Part shown: positions 22,062-33,058 of the stretch, one piece after another
How positions within the stretch are numbered: position 1 is the first letter of the stretch
How the letters are laid out: every line of letters starts with the position of its first letter
Assembly: GCA_965112735.1 (NCBI GenBank)
Contig: OZ218962.1
Span: forward strand, 1,488,001-1,552,000
Reading direction: 5' to 3'
From: Phaeosaccion multiseriatum
Lineage: Eukaryota > Ochrophyta, other classes
DNA length: 64,000 bases
Notes under the pieces: generated by a model
The model's input: the letters and a program-made list of their open reading frames with translations, nothing else
Told to the model about the DNA's origin: nothing
Database searches by the model: none
Position numbers and translations under genes: made by a program

Positions 22062-23098
22062 GTGAAGAATGCCATGTTTGGTGTGGATCACGTAAAGGAG
22101 GACGAGGTCATCACGCAGGGAGGAGACGGGGACAACTTCTACGTTATTGATAGCGGCACCATTGATGTCTTCATCGACAAGGGCGGGAAGGAGACCAAGG
22201 TAGGCCCCCCCGAGCGAGCGCTCAAACTTTATTCAATTTCCCTGACAACCTCTCCCCCCCTCCCGTGCGAAATAGATCAAGACCATGGGCCCTGGCGAAT
22301 CGTTCGGAGAGCTTGCCCTCATGTACAGCACGCCGCGCACAGCCACCTGCAGAGTCACCTCCGATACCATCAAGCTGTGGGCACTCGACCGCATCTCCTT
22401 CAAGATAATCATCATGCAAACAACCATCGAAAAGAGGAACCAGTACAAGGTACGAAGGAGCGAAGACGTGCCAGAGTCAGAGGCGACCACCCTTCCAGAG
22501 AAACCAAACCAACGCGACTGACACCCGAAGCACACCACCGCCTTGTCCCCCGCAGAGCTTCTTACAGGAGGTGGCCATCTTGGACCAGCTCACGGAGTAC
22601 GAGATCCTCACCATCGCCGACGCACTGACGGAGGAGACGTACGAGGACGGACACCAAATTTGCGAGCAGGGAGACGTCGGCAACGACTTTTACATCATCA
22701 AGGAGGGCCTGGCGAGCTGCACGCAGGTGGACTCCACTGGCGCTATGGTGGAGGTCGCCGCGCTCAACGAGGGCAACTACTTTGGAGAGGTGAGAGCCCT
22801 GCTTTCGTACCCCTATTTTATACGTTGTACATGTTCTTGTTCCTCCGTCTGCCCACCTCGAACGTGAACGAAACCACGCCAATGCGCCCGCTCTCATCCC
22901 GAATAAACCTTCCATCCCTTCTCTTCTCAGATTGCGTTGATGACGAGCAAAGTGCGACAGGCGACGGTCACCGCCAAGGGCAAGCTCACGTGCCTTTCGC
23001 TGGACCGCAAGACCTTCCGAAGAGTCATGGGGCCCCTCGATGACATTTTGAAGAGAAACATGGAGGCCTACTCAAAAATCGCGGCGCAGAACATATGA
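21166..23098 (+). CDS. cAMP-dependent protein kinase regulatory subunit (RII-like inhibitor site)
   Basis: Eight exons: 21166-21249, 21336-21493, 21605-21752, 21843-21956, 22062-22199, 22276-22449, 22556-22789 and 22931-23098 (405 aa). The N-terminus is a dimerization/docking helix pair ([17 protein letters not shown], then [20 protein letters not shown]). An acidic linker leads to the inhibitor sequence [10 protein letters not shown], with Ser120 at the phospho-acceptor position, as in RII rather than RI subunits. Two cyclic-nucleotide domains follow. Both phosphate-binding cassettes keep the key Gly-Glu and Arg: [15 protein letters not shown] and [17 protein letters not shown]. It should hold PKA catalytic subunits inactive until cyclic nucleotide binds. 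Intron 4 ends in a (GT)n run right at the acceptor. No catalytic subunit lies in the window. Identification is very secure. Confidence 0.94.
22028..22060. repeat. (GT)n microsatellite at a splice acceptor
   Basis: About 30 bp of GT repeats run directly into the CAG acceptor of intron 4 of the PKA regulatory subunit gene. The usual polypyrimidine tract is replaced by alternating GT. Confidence 0.9.
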
Positions 23099-23194
23099 GA
23101 GACAGCGGCTGGATATATAAATTGTGAAGCTTGGACAAGCCAAGTGCCAAGAAGACTCTACTCCACACACAAATGGAAATGAAAATGTATCTAA

Positions 23195-26100
23195 CTAGGA
23201 AGTTGAAGTTGAAGTTGAAGTTCGCTCGCCCTTCTCTGTCTCTTCTCTCTCGGAGCGCATGTTCAAGTCGTACTCGGAGACGAAGCACGCCAGCAGGGGG
23301 CACTCCGGCTGCCTCCCCAAAAAGCCTGGGTCGGTCCGATCCAACACTGCCTGTAGAGCGAGCAGTGCATCGCTCCATGCCCTTTGAAGCCGGTAGATGC
23401 GGAAGCAATTTCGGCCCACATTGTTGCCACAGGACAGAGGGTCCTCCACGAAGAGAGGGTCGAAGCGGTACGGGACTCGTTGCTGCATCTGCTGCAATGT
23501 ACTGCCCGTAGCAGCCGGTCCGCCCCATCCTTGCTGGTGCGTCGTGTGCGTGGAGTAGAAGTGTTGAGGCATTGATGGCGGCGCCCCCCCCGGAGACCCA
23601 CCGGCGCCTCCACGGTGAGCCGTGGACAGGAGCGGTCCCGCCCCTCCAGTGAGGCGAGAAAAGTAGCAGCGCCGGCTCACACTGATGCCTGTCGTGCGTG
23701 GATCAAAGTGATTGCCGTAAAAGTCCAGCAGCCCCATCAATAGGGACCCCGAGTCATGCTGCCATGCCTGGACTTGAAGATACCGGGTCACCTGGGAACA
23801 CAACAACAACAACACAGTGCTCTCATGCTTAGTGTCGGTAAACAAACGAAAACTGCAACCCCTCCCCGCTCCTCAACACACGTACCATGAGAGTGAGCGC
23901 ATAGGATGACAGCCCCCCCGTGTAGCTCTCTGCAAGCCCCCTCTCCTTGAGGAACTGCTTGAGCAGCAGTACGAGCGGTCGCAGAGCCTCGAACTCGTCA
24001 ATGAGGCCGCGCACCAAGCGGTTGGCGGCCTGACCGCTATGACCTTGCCACTCGAAGGAAATGTCCACAAACACAGCCTTTTGGTTATTGGAAAGCGGCA
24101 CCTCCTGCTGCTGTTGGTGCTCCTGCTGCTCGAGTGGTGGCAGCTCACTTTGTAGGAAGGCTGGTGTTAAACCGCCCAAAGCCTCCAAAGCACCCTCCTC
24201 TTCCTCCACCATTGCAGGCTGTGGGCCAGCACCAGGGGGGGGCGCGTTCTCGTCCTTCTGTTCGGGCTCCCTGTCCTCCTCCTCCTCTTCGAGCATCCCC
24301 CTGCCTGTGGTGACGAGCTTGATGACGGGAATGGCGGTGTGGCTAATGATCTTGATGCTCTTGGGGTCCACCCACCGCGCCCCGCTGAGCTGCCTAGCAA
24401 GCTCTCTCTGCCACGTCTCTCGCACGGCATTGCGGCCCTCGAGCGCCCCCGGTGTGTCTGCGGGGGCATCCTTCCGGACCTGATTCGCGCAACAGCAGAT
24501 TGATACAAATGATGAGAGCCAAGAACGCAAACAAAAAGCACCCACCCACCTAGTCAACTCGCCTTGGGCAGGGAAATGACAAGATCCATGTCACTCCAAG
24601 GAAGAGAGAGGCCCGTCACGAAAGAGCCGTACAAGTTGACTTGGGCCCGCGGCCACAAACTGCGCACCACAGCCTTGCACCTGCTGAAGGCCATAATTTT
24701 GGCTTCGAACATGACCTGCTCCTGGCGGGTCACATAGCTCAGGAAGAGACTGAGGTCCTCACAGAGACGAGAGCGCAGCGAGGCACGGAAATCTTTCGCA
24801 AAGCCCCTCCTGCTGCCTCCGACCCAGCCGAAGCCCAACGACTTGATGGACAGGCGATTGGCGATGGAGTGATACTCGCCCTCCTCCTCGCCATTGCCAT
24901 TGTTCACTCCGTCCTCCTGCCCGAGCACAACGCCCTCGTGGTCCTGGCCCCCAACCACGGAACTTAAGTGGTGGTTGTTGTGCTCCGGGTTGTACACTGG
25001 GAGCGTGTTTTCAGAGAATGTCCTGCCAGCACCATTGTCACTGCCCCCCAAAGCAGCAGTGCCACAGGCCTCTGGCATGGCACCGCCGCTGTCGCTGGCC
25101 CCAGAGCACAGCGTCTTGTGGAAACTCGTTGGGTTCCTCACACTTGATTTCGCCGAGAGCAAGCCTTTCTGAGGGACAAAAACTGGGGCTGTTGCTCGGA
25201 AGGGGTGCTTGGCTTTCGCCCCCCGCCTAAAGCCTACGCCCTGTTTAAGGCCCCTCCCTCTCCGATCTCCTGCCTCCCCTGAGATCACTCCTTGCAGGCC
25301 TACTTGTCTCCTGCCGTTTGGTGCCGAGTTGCCGAAAAATGCCGTGGGGAGCTCTCTCTTTTCGCCTAGAAAGCCCTGCCCGTCATCACTCATGGCATCC
25401 CAAGACACGTGCCGGTGCTCCGGTATCACCTTCCCCAAAACTGCGGGGGGCGGGGTTGGGGAACAAAAGCCGCTCCCCACCTTTTCCCTGCCAAAGTCCC
25501 CTCTTCCGCCGACCTCACCCCCCTCCCCTGTACTAGCCCCTCCCCCATCCCCCCCCCCCTGCTGCAAAATCTGTCGCTGCGTGCTGCTATCACTGAGTGC
25601 TGCAACAACGTTGCTGAGTTTGGCCACCTCACTCTCGAGTCGAAGGCACTGAGGTGTGTGCGCGAGGGGGGTGAGGGGAAGAGAGTCAGCGTGTGGTACT
25701 CCACAAATCTGCCGCCCCCCCCAGTTCCCTATTCCCAAGCAAGGCATGCGCATCACACTTGACTTGACTTATTGATTTCCTCCCCTATACCTAGACTCAC
25801 CATGTCCCGCAGAACCATGTTCTCTTCCTCTGCCGCAACTCGGTACCTCCTCTCTCGATCAAGCTGCTGCTCCAACTTAAGGGGAAGCCCCTGAGTATTC
25901 GGGGGTAGGCCCACCGAGGTCCCGGACGCCTCGAAGCTCGACCCCACGTCCAGGTCCACCTCCAGCCCCCTCGGACCCGTAGACCCCCCTGCTACGTATT
26001 TTCATTTTGCCCCAAAGAGAGTGTCAGTCAAAGAAGGAGGATTCAACAGACAGTGTAAATCAATCAACGAGCGTCGCCTACCTGTCGAGGATGCTGTATG

Positions 26101-29100
26101 AGGCCTGTAGTTGCCGTGACTGTGGCTCCTTCTCCGGAGCCCTCGGTGCGCCCTCCCACCATCGAAGCTCGGCTCTCTCCTGAGATGGAATGAAAAAGAA
26201 ACAAGGCCCGTGTAGAGTAAGTCTTTCCTCCTGCACAGGAGCGTCCACAACATAAATGAAGCTACTCACGCTGCCACACCCGCTCCATCCTCGGAGTCCC
26301 TGGAGTATCCACTGCGCCTGCCTGCAGCTCTGTGAGAGGCCCCATCCACCAAGAAAGCACTCTGCTGCTGCCCCTCCCCCCAGCAGCGACCAAACTCGCC
26401 GCTTGTTGCGGTCTCTCCACGCCCCAACGGTGACGTCTGCGGTGAGTACATATCCTCTGTGACGCCGTATCTGTGGTCGATATCGCCGCCCTCACCCCCA
26501 TGCTGCGGGCTGTGTGCGAACCCGTCGTGGTCCCCAAGCTTGTCCACATCGCCCCCGTCGCTCTGTCCCCGGCTGACCTTGTGGAGCACCACTGGCCCCA
26601 CCTCCATGCCCGTCCGCAAAAGAATCTCAACAGGTGAATTCCCAAGCTTACGACGCAAAGGTCGTATTGCCCCACTGCCACCATGGCTGGGGCTCCAGCT
26701 CTTCATCCGGTTGAGGCGTCGCTCACCGCCGGCCCTTGGAAGACTAGCTGACTCGTGTCCTTTCCCACCGTCAGCAGTCTTTGCAAAGGAAGAAGAATCA
26801 GCCATGCAATCGCTTTTGTCACTCATGCCGTCACTGAAGGCCTGCCGGGAGCTGCTCCCATCAGTGCTTGCCCTCGAGGTATGAAGGAGAGACGACGTAG
26901 AGGCCGAAGCAGACACTGCGACAGGAAAGGACCCCTCCCCACAGCCCTGGTCCTCGTGCCCCACATGCTCAGGGCAAATAGTCGCCGTGGCAGGTGAGGG
27001 AATGGTCCCGTGGCACTTTTGACAGTGTTGCCTCGGACAGGCCATCTTGTCGTTCTCGTCGTTGCCGCTGCCCAGGCTGCCGTCCAGTGCGGTGCTGACA
27101 CGCAGAGCCCTTTCTTCATAATCCTCCCCTTCCTCTTCCTCCTCCTCCTCTACCTCCTCCTCCTCCTCTTCCTCCTCTACCTCCTCCTCCTTCTCCTCCT
27201 CCTCCACCTCGTCCACCTCCTCCTTCTTCTCCTCCCCCTGCTCCCCCTCCATCACCTCAGCCCCCCCCTTCGCCTCCATCTCCGTCTCCGCCTCCGCCCC
27301 CACCTCCTCCTGCTCCCGCTCCTCCTCCTCCCCCTCCTCCTCCTCCTCCTCCTCCTCCTCCTCCTCCTCCGCCTCCATCTCCTCCTCCCCCTCCTCCTCC
27401 TCCTCCACCTCCTCCTCCTCCTCCTCCACTACCACCACCTCCCCCACCCCCTCCTTCCCCGTTTCCACGAACATCTCCTCCCCCACGCTACTCCTCCACA
27501 CTGACAAGGGCTCTGACTCGACCATGTCCTCCCGCTCCAGTTCTCCCCCCGAGCGATTCCATTTCCCCGACCCCTGTTGGGACGTCGTCTCATTGTCCAA
27601 ATCCCCGCCCAATCTAGTTTCTCTGCCCCGAGCGCCAATACCTTCCATGGTGTCAGCAATGCCTTCTTCCTCCCTGAAAAGCAAGAGGGTCGTCTCCCTC
27701 CCTTCGCATGGACGAACGGAAGCCTCCTGAAGCTGCTGGAGCCCTTTCTCGAGCTCTTGAGCAGCGCTGGTGCTTCCTCGGAGGTGATGCCCCCCCTCTA
27801 GTCTAAAGTGGTCTTCATCATCGCGGCTCTCACCGATGTCAACCGACTCCGTTCCGCCCCAAGCACCCTCTTGCTCACCTGGCTGCTCCCGATCACCAAG
27901 TCTTTGGAACGGAGCCGTGCTATCAGGTGACCACCAGAACAGTCCTGCACTACTCGCCTGCTGGGGGGCGGGCATGTGATGGAGGGGAAGCTGGTGATGC
28001 GCGGCCTGCGGGTACGGCGGCAGCTGCGGGTAGGGATTAAAAGGAGCCGGCGGCTGCTGCTGGTACTCCTGGTGGAGGGAATGATGAGCTTGGCTTTGTC
28101 CTGCACGCGTATTGTGCCCAAAGCTGCCCCACAGGTGAGGTGTGTCCATTGCCATTCCCCTCCCGTCGTGCTCCACACCTCCATGGCGCTGCTGCAGCAG
28201 ACGCTGACGCTGCTGACGCCGCTGTCGCTGCTGCTCCTCGCCCGGCTCTCCGCCTACCACCCCAAAGCTCCCAACAGCGCTAGCAGCACAAGAAACAGCG
28301 ATGCCAGGAGGCCCTCCAAAGCCGTACAACGTTTCCCCCACCACAGCCAAGTCCTGCCAATCCTGATCGTCCAGACGCACGTCCATGCTATCAAAGCTTG
28401 CCACAGACTGACTGTCCAGTTCCCTTTCCGTGTACCCTGGGGTTGCTGCAGAGAGCGCCTCTAAAGAGTCTGCATGCGATAGTCGCGCTACGACACTTGC
28501 AGAGGGCGCAGCTCTCACAGGGGGGGCAGGGATAGAAGCCCCAGACACGGAGGAGGCAACCGGCTTCCCTGGAGGGGCCTGCTTTGAAGATGGCACCGCG
28601 CAGCAAAGCTCAAGGGTACGGTCCACACAGTCCATCACGATGCTGGCGATGAATACCCACGCCTGTGTCCTGGCTTGAAGCTTCTCATGCAGTGCACTGT
28701 CCACAGCACCCCTACTCATGTAGGTATCTCTGGTGATGTGCAGAGGCTTTACGTCCTCCTCCTCCTCCCCCCCCTCCTCCTCCTCCACTTCCCCATTTTC
28801 TGCTGTAGCTGTTTCCCCTATGATGGGACCTTCACATGAAAGGCCCGCTGTTGGCGATACCGCCCTGCCAGTCTTTCCGCGCTTCTTTTTCTTCTTCTTT
28901 CGTCGCTTTTTTAATGCTGCCTTTCCCCCCTTTTCTGAGGGAGTCTCGTCCCCCTGGTCCTCAAGCAAAAGCCGTGCCGCTTGAGCTGCGCTCTCCTCCT
29001 GCATCCGCCCTTCAAGTCCAACGTACAGGTCCTGTTTGAAGAGGTCCACCACTCCTCCAGCGCTGAAGAGCGGGCACACGAGCAGACCTTCCCCCCTTTT

Positions 29101-30393
29101 CAGCGCTAAAGGGGGCGTCGCACTCGCTTCGGATCGCTGCTGCTGCTGCAGCTGCTCCTGCTGCTGCCGTTGGCGGCTCTCCTGCAGCCCCTCGACGAGG
29201 TCCAGGAGCCCTTTTAACATGATAAGCTCGTCCGGCGGTCTCCCAGGCACCCAGTCGATGCCTCCTGGATCAAGCCGTCCGGTTTTGAACAGCGCCAACT
29301 CTATGCTCTGACGACCGCGTCCCAAGACGCCCTTGAAGGACTTGACTCCTTGCTCAAGTACCTCTTTGCGCACCTCTTGCTTCCTTGTCCTCCGAGAGCA
29401 AGGAGGCTGGCGAGGACAGAGACGTCCTTCCAAGTACTGGTGCGTTCTCTCCCTCCTCTCTCTCTCTCTATCTCCCACTCTCTCCTTCTCTCTCTCGAAA
29501 CGCCCGCCTTTCATATCGGACACTTGTGAGGCAGCGTCAAGCGCTTCGCTCCCTTCTGCCGCTTTCGTCTGAGGCCTTCCAGACTCATCGCCGTACTCCC
29601 TCTTCCAAAAGCCGTTCACGAGGCAAGCTTCGACCCTACTGGCCAGGAAAGCACCCAGCGACGTGGCGGGTCTATCACTCAACCATTGAGCTTTGTCCCA
29701 CACCCCTCTCGCAGAATTCTCACTCTGGGCAAGGCTAGGTCCGGTGAGAAAGCGGCCCCCAGATATCGCATCCATCACCGCAACGAAGTCCTCCTGCATC
29801 GCCAGGAAGCCCTCCCCAAAGGTGAGGGCGACTACCGAATCACCCCCACGGATCATAGCCGCCCTCTCGAGCTGCGCACACGCGTCCTTCTCCGCCGGCG
29901 TTCCGCTGAGGCGTCGCTTTGGCTGCACAGCTTGGTAGGACGCGCGCGAGAGCATATTGACCACCATGCTACTGCAGCTGCGCAAAGCCTTGGACCTGCT
30001 CTCGGGGGGGCTGACGTGGAAGTGTACGGTGCGCATCGCTGCGTGGAGTCCTCTTCAGGGCAGGACGAAGTGGACAATGGGTTAGGGTGACGAAATACTC
30101 TTCCGCCTGCGGTTCGAGTCCCGCGGAACTCACCTCTGGGGGCTGCACCCGCTCTGGCGCTGGCACGCGGCCATTGCGCACACCAGGCGCACATATTCCC
30201 TATCAGCCGTGGTCAGCACCAGTGCACGATCTGGTACGTCCAGGCTGCGAAACCAAGCGAGCACAGACTCCCGCAGAAGTGAACGCTCGTTGCCATGGGA
30301 AACAAGGGCCTGTTGCACCAGAGCATCCAAAGGTCCTCGCTGCTTTGGGTCGTCTTTCGCACGGGGTAGCCGTACGCTCTTGTCACCAAACAT
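23195..30393 (-). CDS. Very large TRF4-like non-canonical poly(A) polymerase
   Basis: Seven exons on minus: 30393-30134, 30052-26270, 26179-26082, 25988-25801, 25648-24563, 24479-23886 and 23791-23195 (2201 aa). The last 420 residues match the TRF4/PAPD5 nucleotidyltransferase of RNA surveillance. They contain YGSFVTGLSLPWSDMDLVI (Gly-Ser and two catalytic Asp), VFVDISFEWQG (third Asp, near 1944), LRPLVLLLKQFLKERGLAES, YTGGLSSYALTLM and the nucleotide-recognition block FDPLFVEDPL/NNVGRNCFRI. A Glu/Gln/Pro-rich insert of about 70 residues separates IPVIKLVTT from the third Asp. Upstream lie a coiled coil (LKLEQQLDRERRYRVAAEEE), several hundred Glu-rich residues (coding strand of the CTC run at 27120-27430), a Lys-rich run and an unrecognised N-terminal domain. 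Intron 5 has a GC donor (aag/gcgagt). The catalytic part is certain; joining all 5' exons to it is inferred from frame and splice sites. Confidence 0.8.
27120..27435 (-). repeat. GAG/CTC trinucleotide-rich coding repeat (poly-Glu)
   Basis: On minus this is an almost continuous GAG array encoding a Glu-rich, highly acidic segment of the TRF4-like protein, with occasional Val, Ala and Lys codons. It resembles an expanded triplet tract and is probably length-variable. Confidence 0.85.
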
Positions 30394-30610
30394 GACTTGG
30401 CCTCATTACACTATGCAGAAGGCACAAAATGCTGTGCTTACATACCGTATCGGCCCATCGTGGTGGTCAGGAGGTAGAATCCGCCCAGGTAACGATTTGG
30501 CGACGCTCACCTCCCTCAGGGTCGAGGGAACACACGAGAAAAAGCTGAAGGTTCTGCTGCTCAGAGAAGACACAAGCAGAGAGCTGGAACTTGGAAGTGA
30601 AGGCTTGGAA

Positions 30611-31015
30611 ATGGATGGCTTTGGCGAGAAGGAGTTGCCCGTGGCGCGGACCCCCTATGATGCCATGCGTTTAGGCCTGCCGGCTTCAGCGGCACAACAG
30701 GCGGAGCAGCTGCACACAGTCGACTCCATGCAGAGAGCGAGAAAGAGCACGAGGGGGGACTTCGAGGCCAAGATGGAGACGGCACGGGTACTGTACGGGA
30801 CGGCATTTGTGATGCGTATGAAGACGGAGGTGGCACAGCTGTCAATGCCTCAACGACTACCCGGGCTGCCCAACTCGTACCTTGGACTTGAGACGGTACT
30901 GGGCAAAGACGAGCTGCTGGAGTTTGAGGACTACCTCAACTTGGAGCAGGATAGGCCCGTGGCTGCCAAATTCGCAGTGCACGACGCCATGGAGATCAAA
31001 TACGGCTTCATGTGA
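30611..31015 (+). CDS. UMP1: Proteasome maturation factor POMP/UMP1
   Basis: Single exon of 134 aa from the ATG at 30611 (MDGFGEKELP). UMP1 is a chaperone of 20S proteasome assembly that is degraded when the core particle matures. The C-terminal two thirds carry the family signature: RGDFEAKMETARVLYGTAF, LSMPQRLPGLPNSYLGLETV and LGKDELLEFEDYLNL, ending HDAMEIKYGFM. Length agrees with UMP1 elsewhere (about 140 aa). In-frame codons continue upstream to an ATG at 30392, which overlaps the opposite-strand start of the TRF4-like gene in a shared CATG; the later start is preferred by length. The last codons, the stop and the 3' flank are tandemly duplicated downstream. Confidence 0.85.
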   Translation: MDGFGEKELPVARTPYDAMRLGLPASAAQQAEQLHTVDSMQRARKSTRGDFEAKMETARVLYGTAFVMRMKTEVAQLSMPQRLPGLPNSYLGLETVLGKDELLEFEDYLNLEQDRPVAAKFAVHDAMEIKYGFM

Positions 31016-31236
31016 GCAGCAGACGAAGGCAGTAGTGGTTCGAAGAGGTAAGGGCGCGCCAGAGCCCGGAGGCGGAGGTATGCCTTCCCATAGAACCTTT
31101 CCCTTTGGTGTAATACGGCTTCCTGTGAGCAGCAGAGGAATGCAGTGCTTCGCAGGACCTTGCGGCAAGGACACGCCGGAGAGCCTGACAGTGGAAGCAT
31201 TGTGCATGGTGCATGCCTTCCCATAAAAGCTTTCTG
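31001..31236 (+). repeat. Tandem duplication over the UMP1 stop codon
   Basis: Copy 1 (31001-31113) begins with the last UMP1 codons, TACGGCTTCATGTGAGCAGC, and ends TGCCTTCCCATAGAACC. Copy 2 starts at 31114 with TACGGCTTCCTGTGAGCAGC and ends TGCCTTCCCATAAAAGC. The two copies are diverged in the middle. Confidence 0.85.
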
Positions 31237-31314
31237 TTGAATTATAATATGCTATGTACACGAGCATATGTATCCTGCGCGGGATGCCTCTCTATGTGAA
31301 CAAGCTGTAACAGC

Positions 31315-32940
31315 TCACCCGGCTCTTGTGGCCTGGGCAGCAATTTGCAGGGAGCGATTCTCCTCGTAAAGCCTCATGATCTCCCCTTTCAAGGCCGGGA
31401 CCGCTGCCGCTTGCTCATTGGCAGCCAGCAGCTCTGCTCTAAGGCGATGTGTGAGCTCTACCCACTCTGCGGTCTCCGCGGCATAGTCCTGCCCCAGGCC
31501 TGCCTCTACTCTACACCTTTCCTGCAGCTTTTTGCTCTCCTCCAGCATGCCCCACACCACTTGGTCCTTGACTGCGAGCACCTTTTCGTACCGATCGGCC
31601 CTCCGCAGCACCTCCAGTCGCTCCGCCATCTCCCGTGGAAAGTCGTCGGGGGTAACGTCAATGGAGGCGTCCAGGGGCTTATCCGCAATCTTCTCAATGG
31701 AGGTGCACAGGTCTGCGTAGCTCTGAATCAGGTCCACCATCCTGCCTGCACCATCAAACTCGTGCCTGTACCTGCTGGCGGGCGCTACATAGCCGGGCTC
31801 TCCCGCAGCAGCAGCAGCAGGAGCGCCGCTCCCCAGGCTGCCTGCACCGTACCCTTGCCGACCCCCACCTCCTTTATCGGCAGCCCCTCCGACTGCCACA
31901 CACGCCACTCTCTCGGCGATGCCGTCTATGATGAGCAGCTCTGCGGTGACATCCCCCACCCTCTGCTGCAGAGATGCCTGCTTGAGACTTTCCGCAGAGC
32001 GGAGGCGTTCCAAAATGGCGTTTGTGTCCGCCATTGTTTCTCGCTCAATGGCCGATACTGCCATTTTCACCTCTTCTGCCGTGCTGTGCAGCCTTCGCCG
32101 CAGCTGCAACAAGCCCTCTCGGGCAGGCAAGAGTCGAGAGGAAACTAGAGCTTCGAGACGAGACATGCGTCGATCGTACGCGTCTCCCAAGGGCACGACG
32201 GTATGACCAAGGGATTGCTGGGCACCTGCCGCCTCCCGTGGAACAGGCACACCCGTAGTCTCGTTGTAATGCGTCAGCGGTGGCCCTACCCTCACACCTC
32301 CGTAGTTGTACGCGTCCACTGCCTCCAGAGGATCCAACGGAGCAGGCCCCAACCCACGCTGCCCCCCCCCGTCCTGCTGCTGACGCTCATCTGCCTGTTT
32401 TTCTTTCATCAGCCTCTCAAAGTCCGCCTGGGAAAGCATGCCATCTTTCGTGCTGCTATATCGCTCAAAGAGCTGCCCCATGTCAAATGGATTCCCCCCA
32501 GCTTCCGAAGCGGAGAGTCTTCGTGGAGAAGATGCTGCTGCTCCTACTCCTGCGGCTGCTCCTGCTGCTGTTGTTCCACCTCCTCCGCTCTTCCGCTCTC
32601 TCCACATCTTCTGGAAGTCCTGTGCATCCAAGCGCCCCCCGCCCCCATTAGCATACCGCTCAAACAAGAGGCCGGCCTCAAAATCCGAGCTCGGAACCTT
32701 GGGCTCCTTCTGCGGAAGAGTAGCGTCTCCTGTCGAGCTCTTCGGCGCTGACTCTCCACTCTTCTTCCTCGACGACGAGGGTCTGGAGCTGGAGCTGGAG
32801 GACTTTTTCTTCTTGGAGGAGCTGCTGCTGCTGCTCTTCTTCTCCTTGTCCTTGTCTGTCTTGTCTTTATCGCGAGAGCTCGACTTCTTCGACCTTGATG
32901 AGCTGGACTTTTTCTCCTTGTCCTTCTCTTTGGTTGGCAT
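31315..32940 (-). CDS. Ser/Lys-rich coiled-coil protein with EF-hand-like repeats, unknown
   Basis: Single exon of 541 aa. The first 70 residues are almost only Ser, Lys, Arg and Asp (MPTKEKDKEKKSSSSRSKKS), a disordered, probably phosphorylated region. Two short related blocks follow, AGLLFERYANGGGGRLDAQD and GQLFERYSSTKDGMLSQADF, with the spacing of degenerate EF-hand-like helix-loop-helix motifs. The C-terminal 300 residues form long helices (RRMSRLEALVSSRLLPAREG; VKMAVSAIERETMADTNAIL; ERLEVLRRADRYEKVLAVKD). I do not recognise the family; a scaffold or cytoskeletal role would fit but is not shown. It is divergent from SYO1, with 118 bp between start codons. Confidence 0.65.
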   Translation of the reverse strand: MPTKEKDKEKKSSSSRSKKSSSRDKDKTDKDKEKKSSSSSSSKKKKSSSSSSRPSSSRKKSGESAPKSSTGDATLPQKEPKVPSSDFEAGLLFERYANGGGGRLDAQDFQKMWRERKSGGGGTTAAGAAAGVGAAASSPRRLSASEAGGNPFDMGQLFERYSSTKDGMLSQADFERLMKEKQADERQQQDGGGQRGLGPAPLDPLEAVDAYNYGGVRVGPPLTHYNETTGVPVPREAAGAQQSLGHTVVPLGDAYDRRMSRLEALVSSRLLPAREGLLQLRRRLHSTAEEVKMAVSAIERETMADTNAILERLRSAESLKQASLQQRVGDVTAELLIIDGIAERVACVAVGGAADKGGGGRQGYGAGSLGSGAPAAAAAGEPGYVAPASRYRHEFDGAGRMVDLIQSYADLCTSIEKIADKPLDASIDVTPDDFPREMAERLEVLRRADRYEKVLAVKDQVVWGMLEESKKLQERCRVEAGLGQDYAAETAEWVELTHRLRAELLAANEQAAAVPALKGEIMRLYEENRSLQIAAQATRAG

Positions 32941-33058
32941 CGCGCCCCCCCGCGCCCACTTCTTTGAACGTTTAAGGGAAGTTATTGCCCATCCCGTGCG
33001 GAGTCCCTCGCTTTTTTGTTGGGCGCGCGAAGAGGGGACTTAACAACACAAAGATCTC

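Noticed and set aside
27010-27504. A plus-strand open frame made mostly of Leu and Pro.
   Set aside because: It is the mirror of the GAG array that encodes poly-Glu in the TRF4-like gene on minus.
30062-30135. A possible tRNA: the words GGTTCGAGTCCCGC resemble a T-loop.
   Set aside because: The stem pairs fail with a normal 7-nt loop, no matching acceptor or anticodon stems were found, and the site lies within an intron of the TRF4-like gene.
30392-30610. Upstream ATG at 30392 as the start of UMP1.
   Set aside because: It would add 73 residues lacking family similarity and would overlap the opposite gene's start codon; the ATG at 30611 gives the usual family length.
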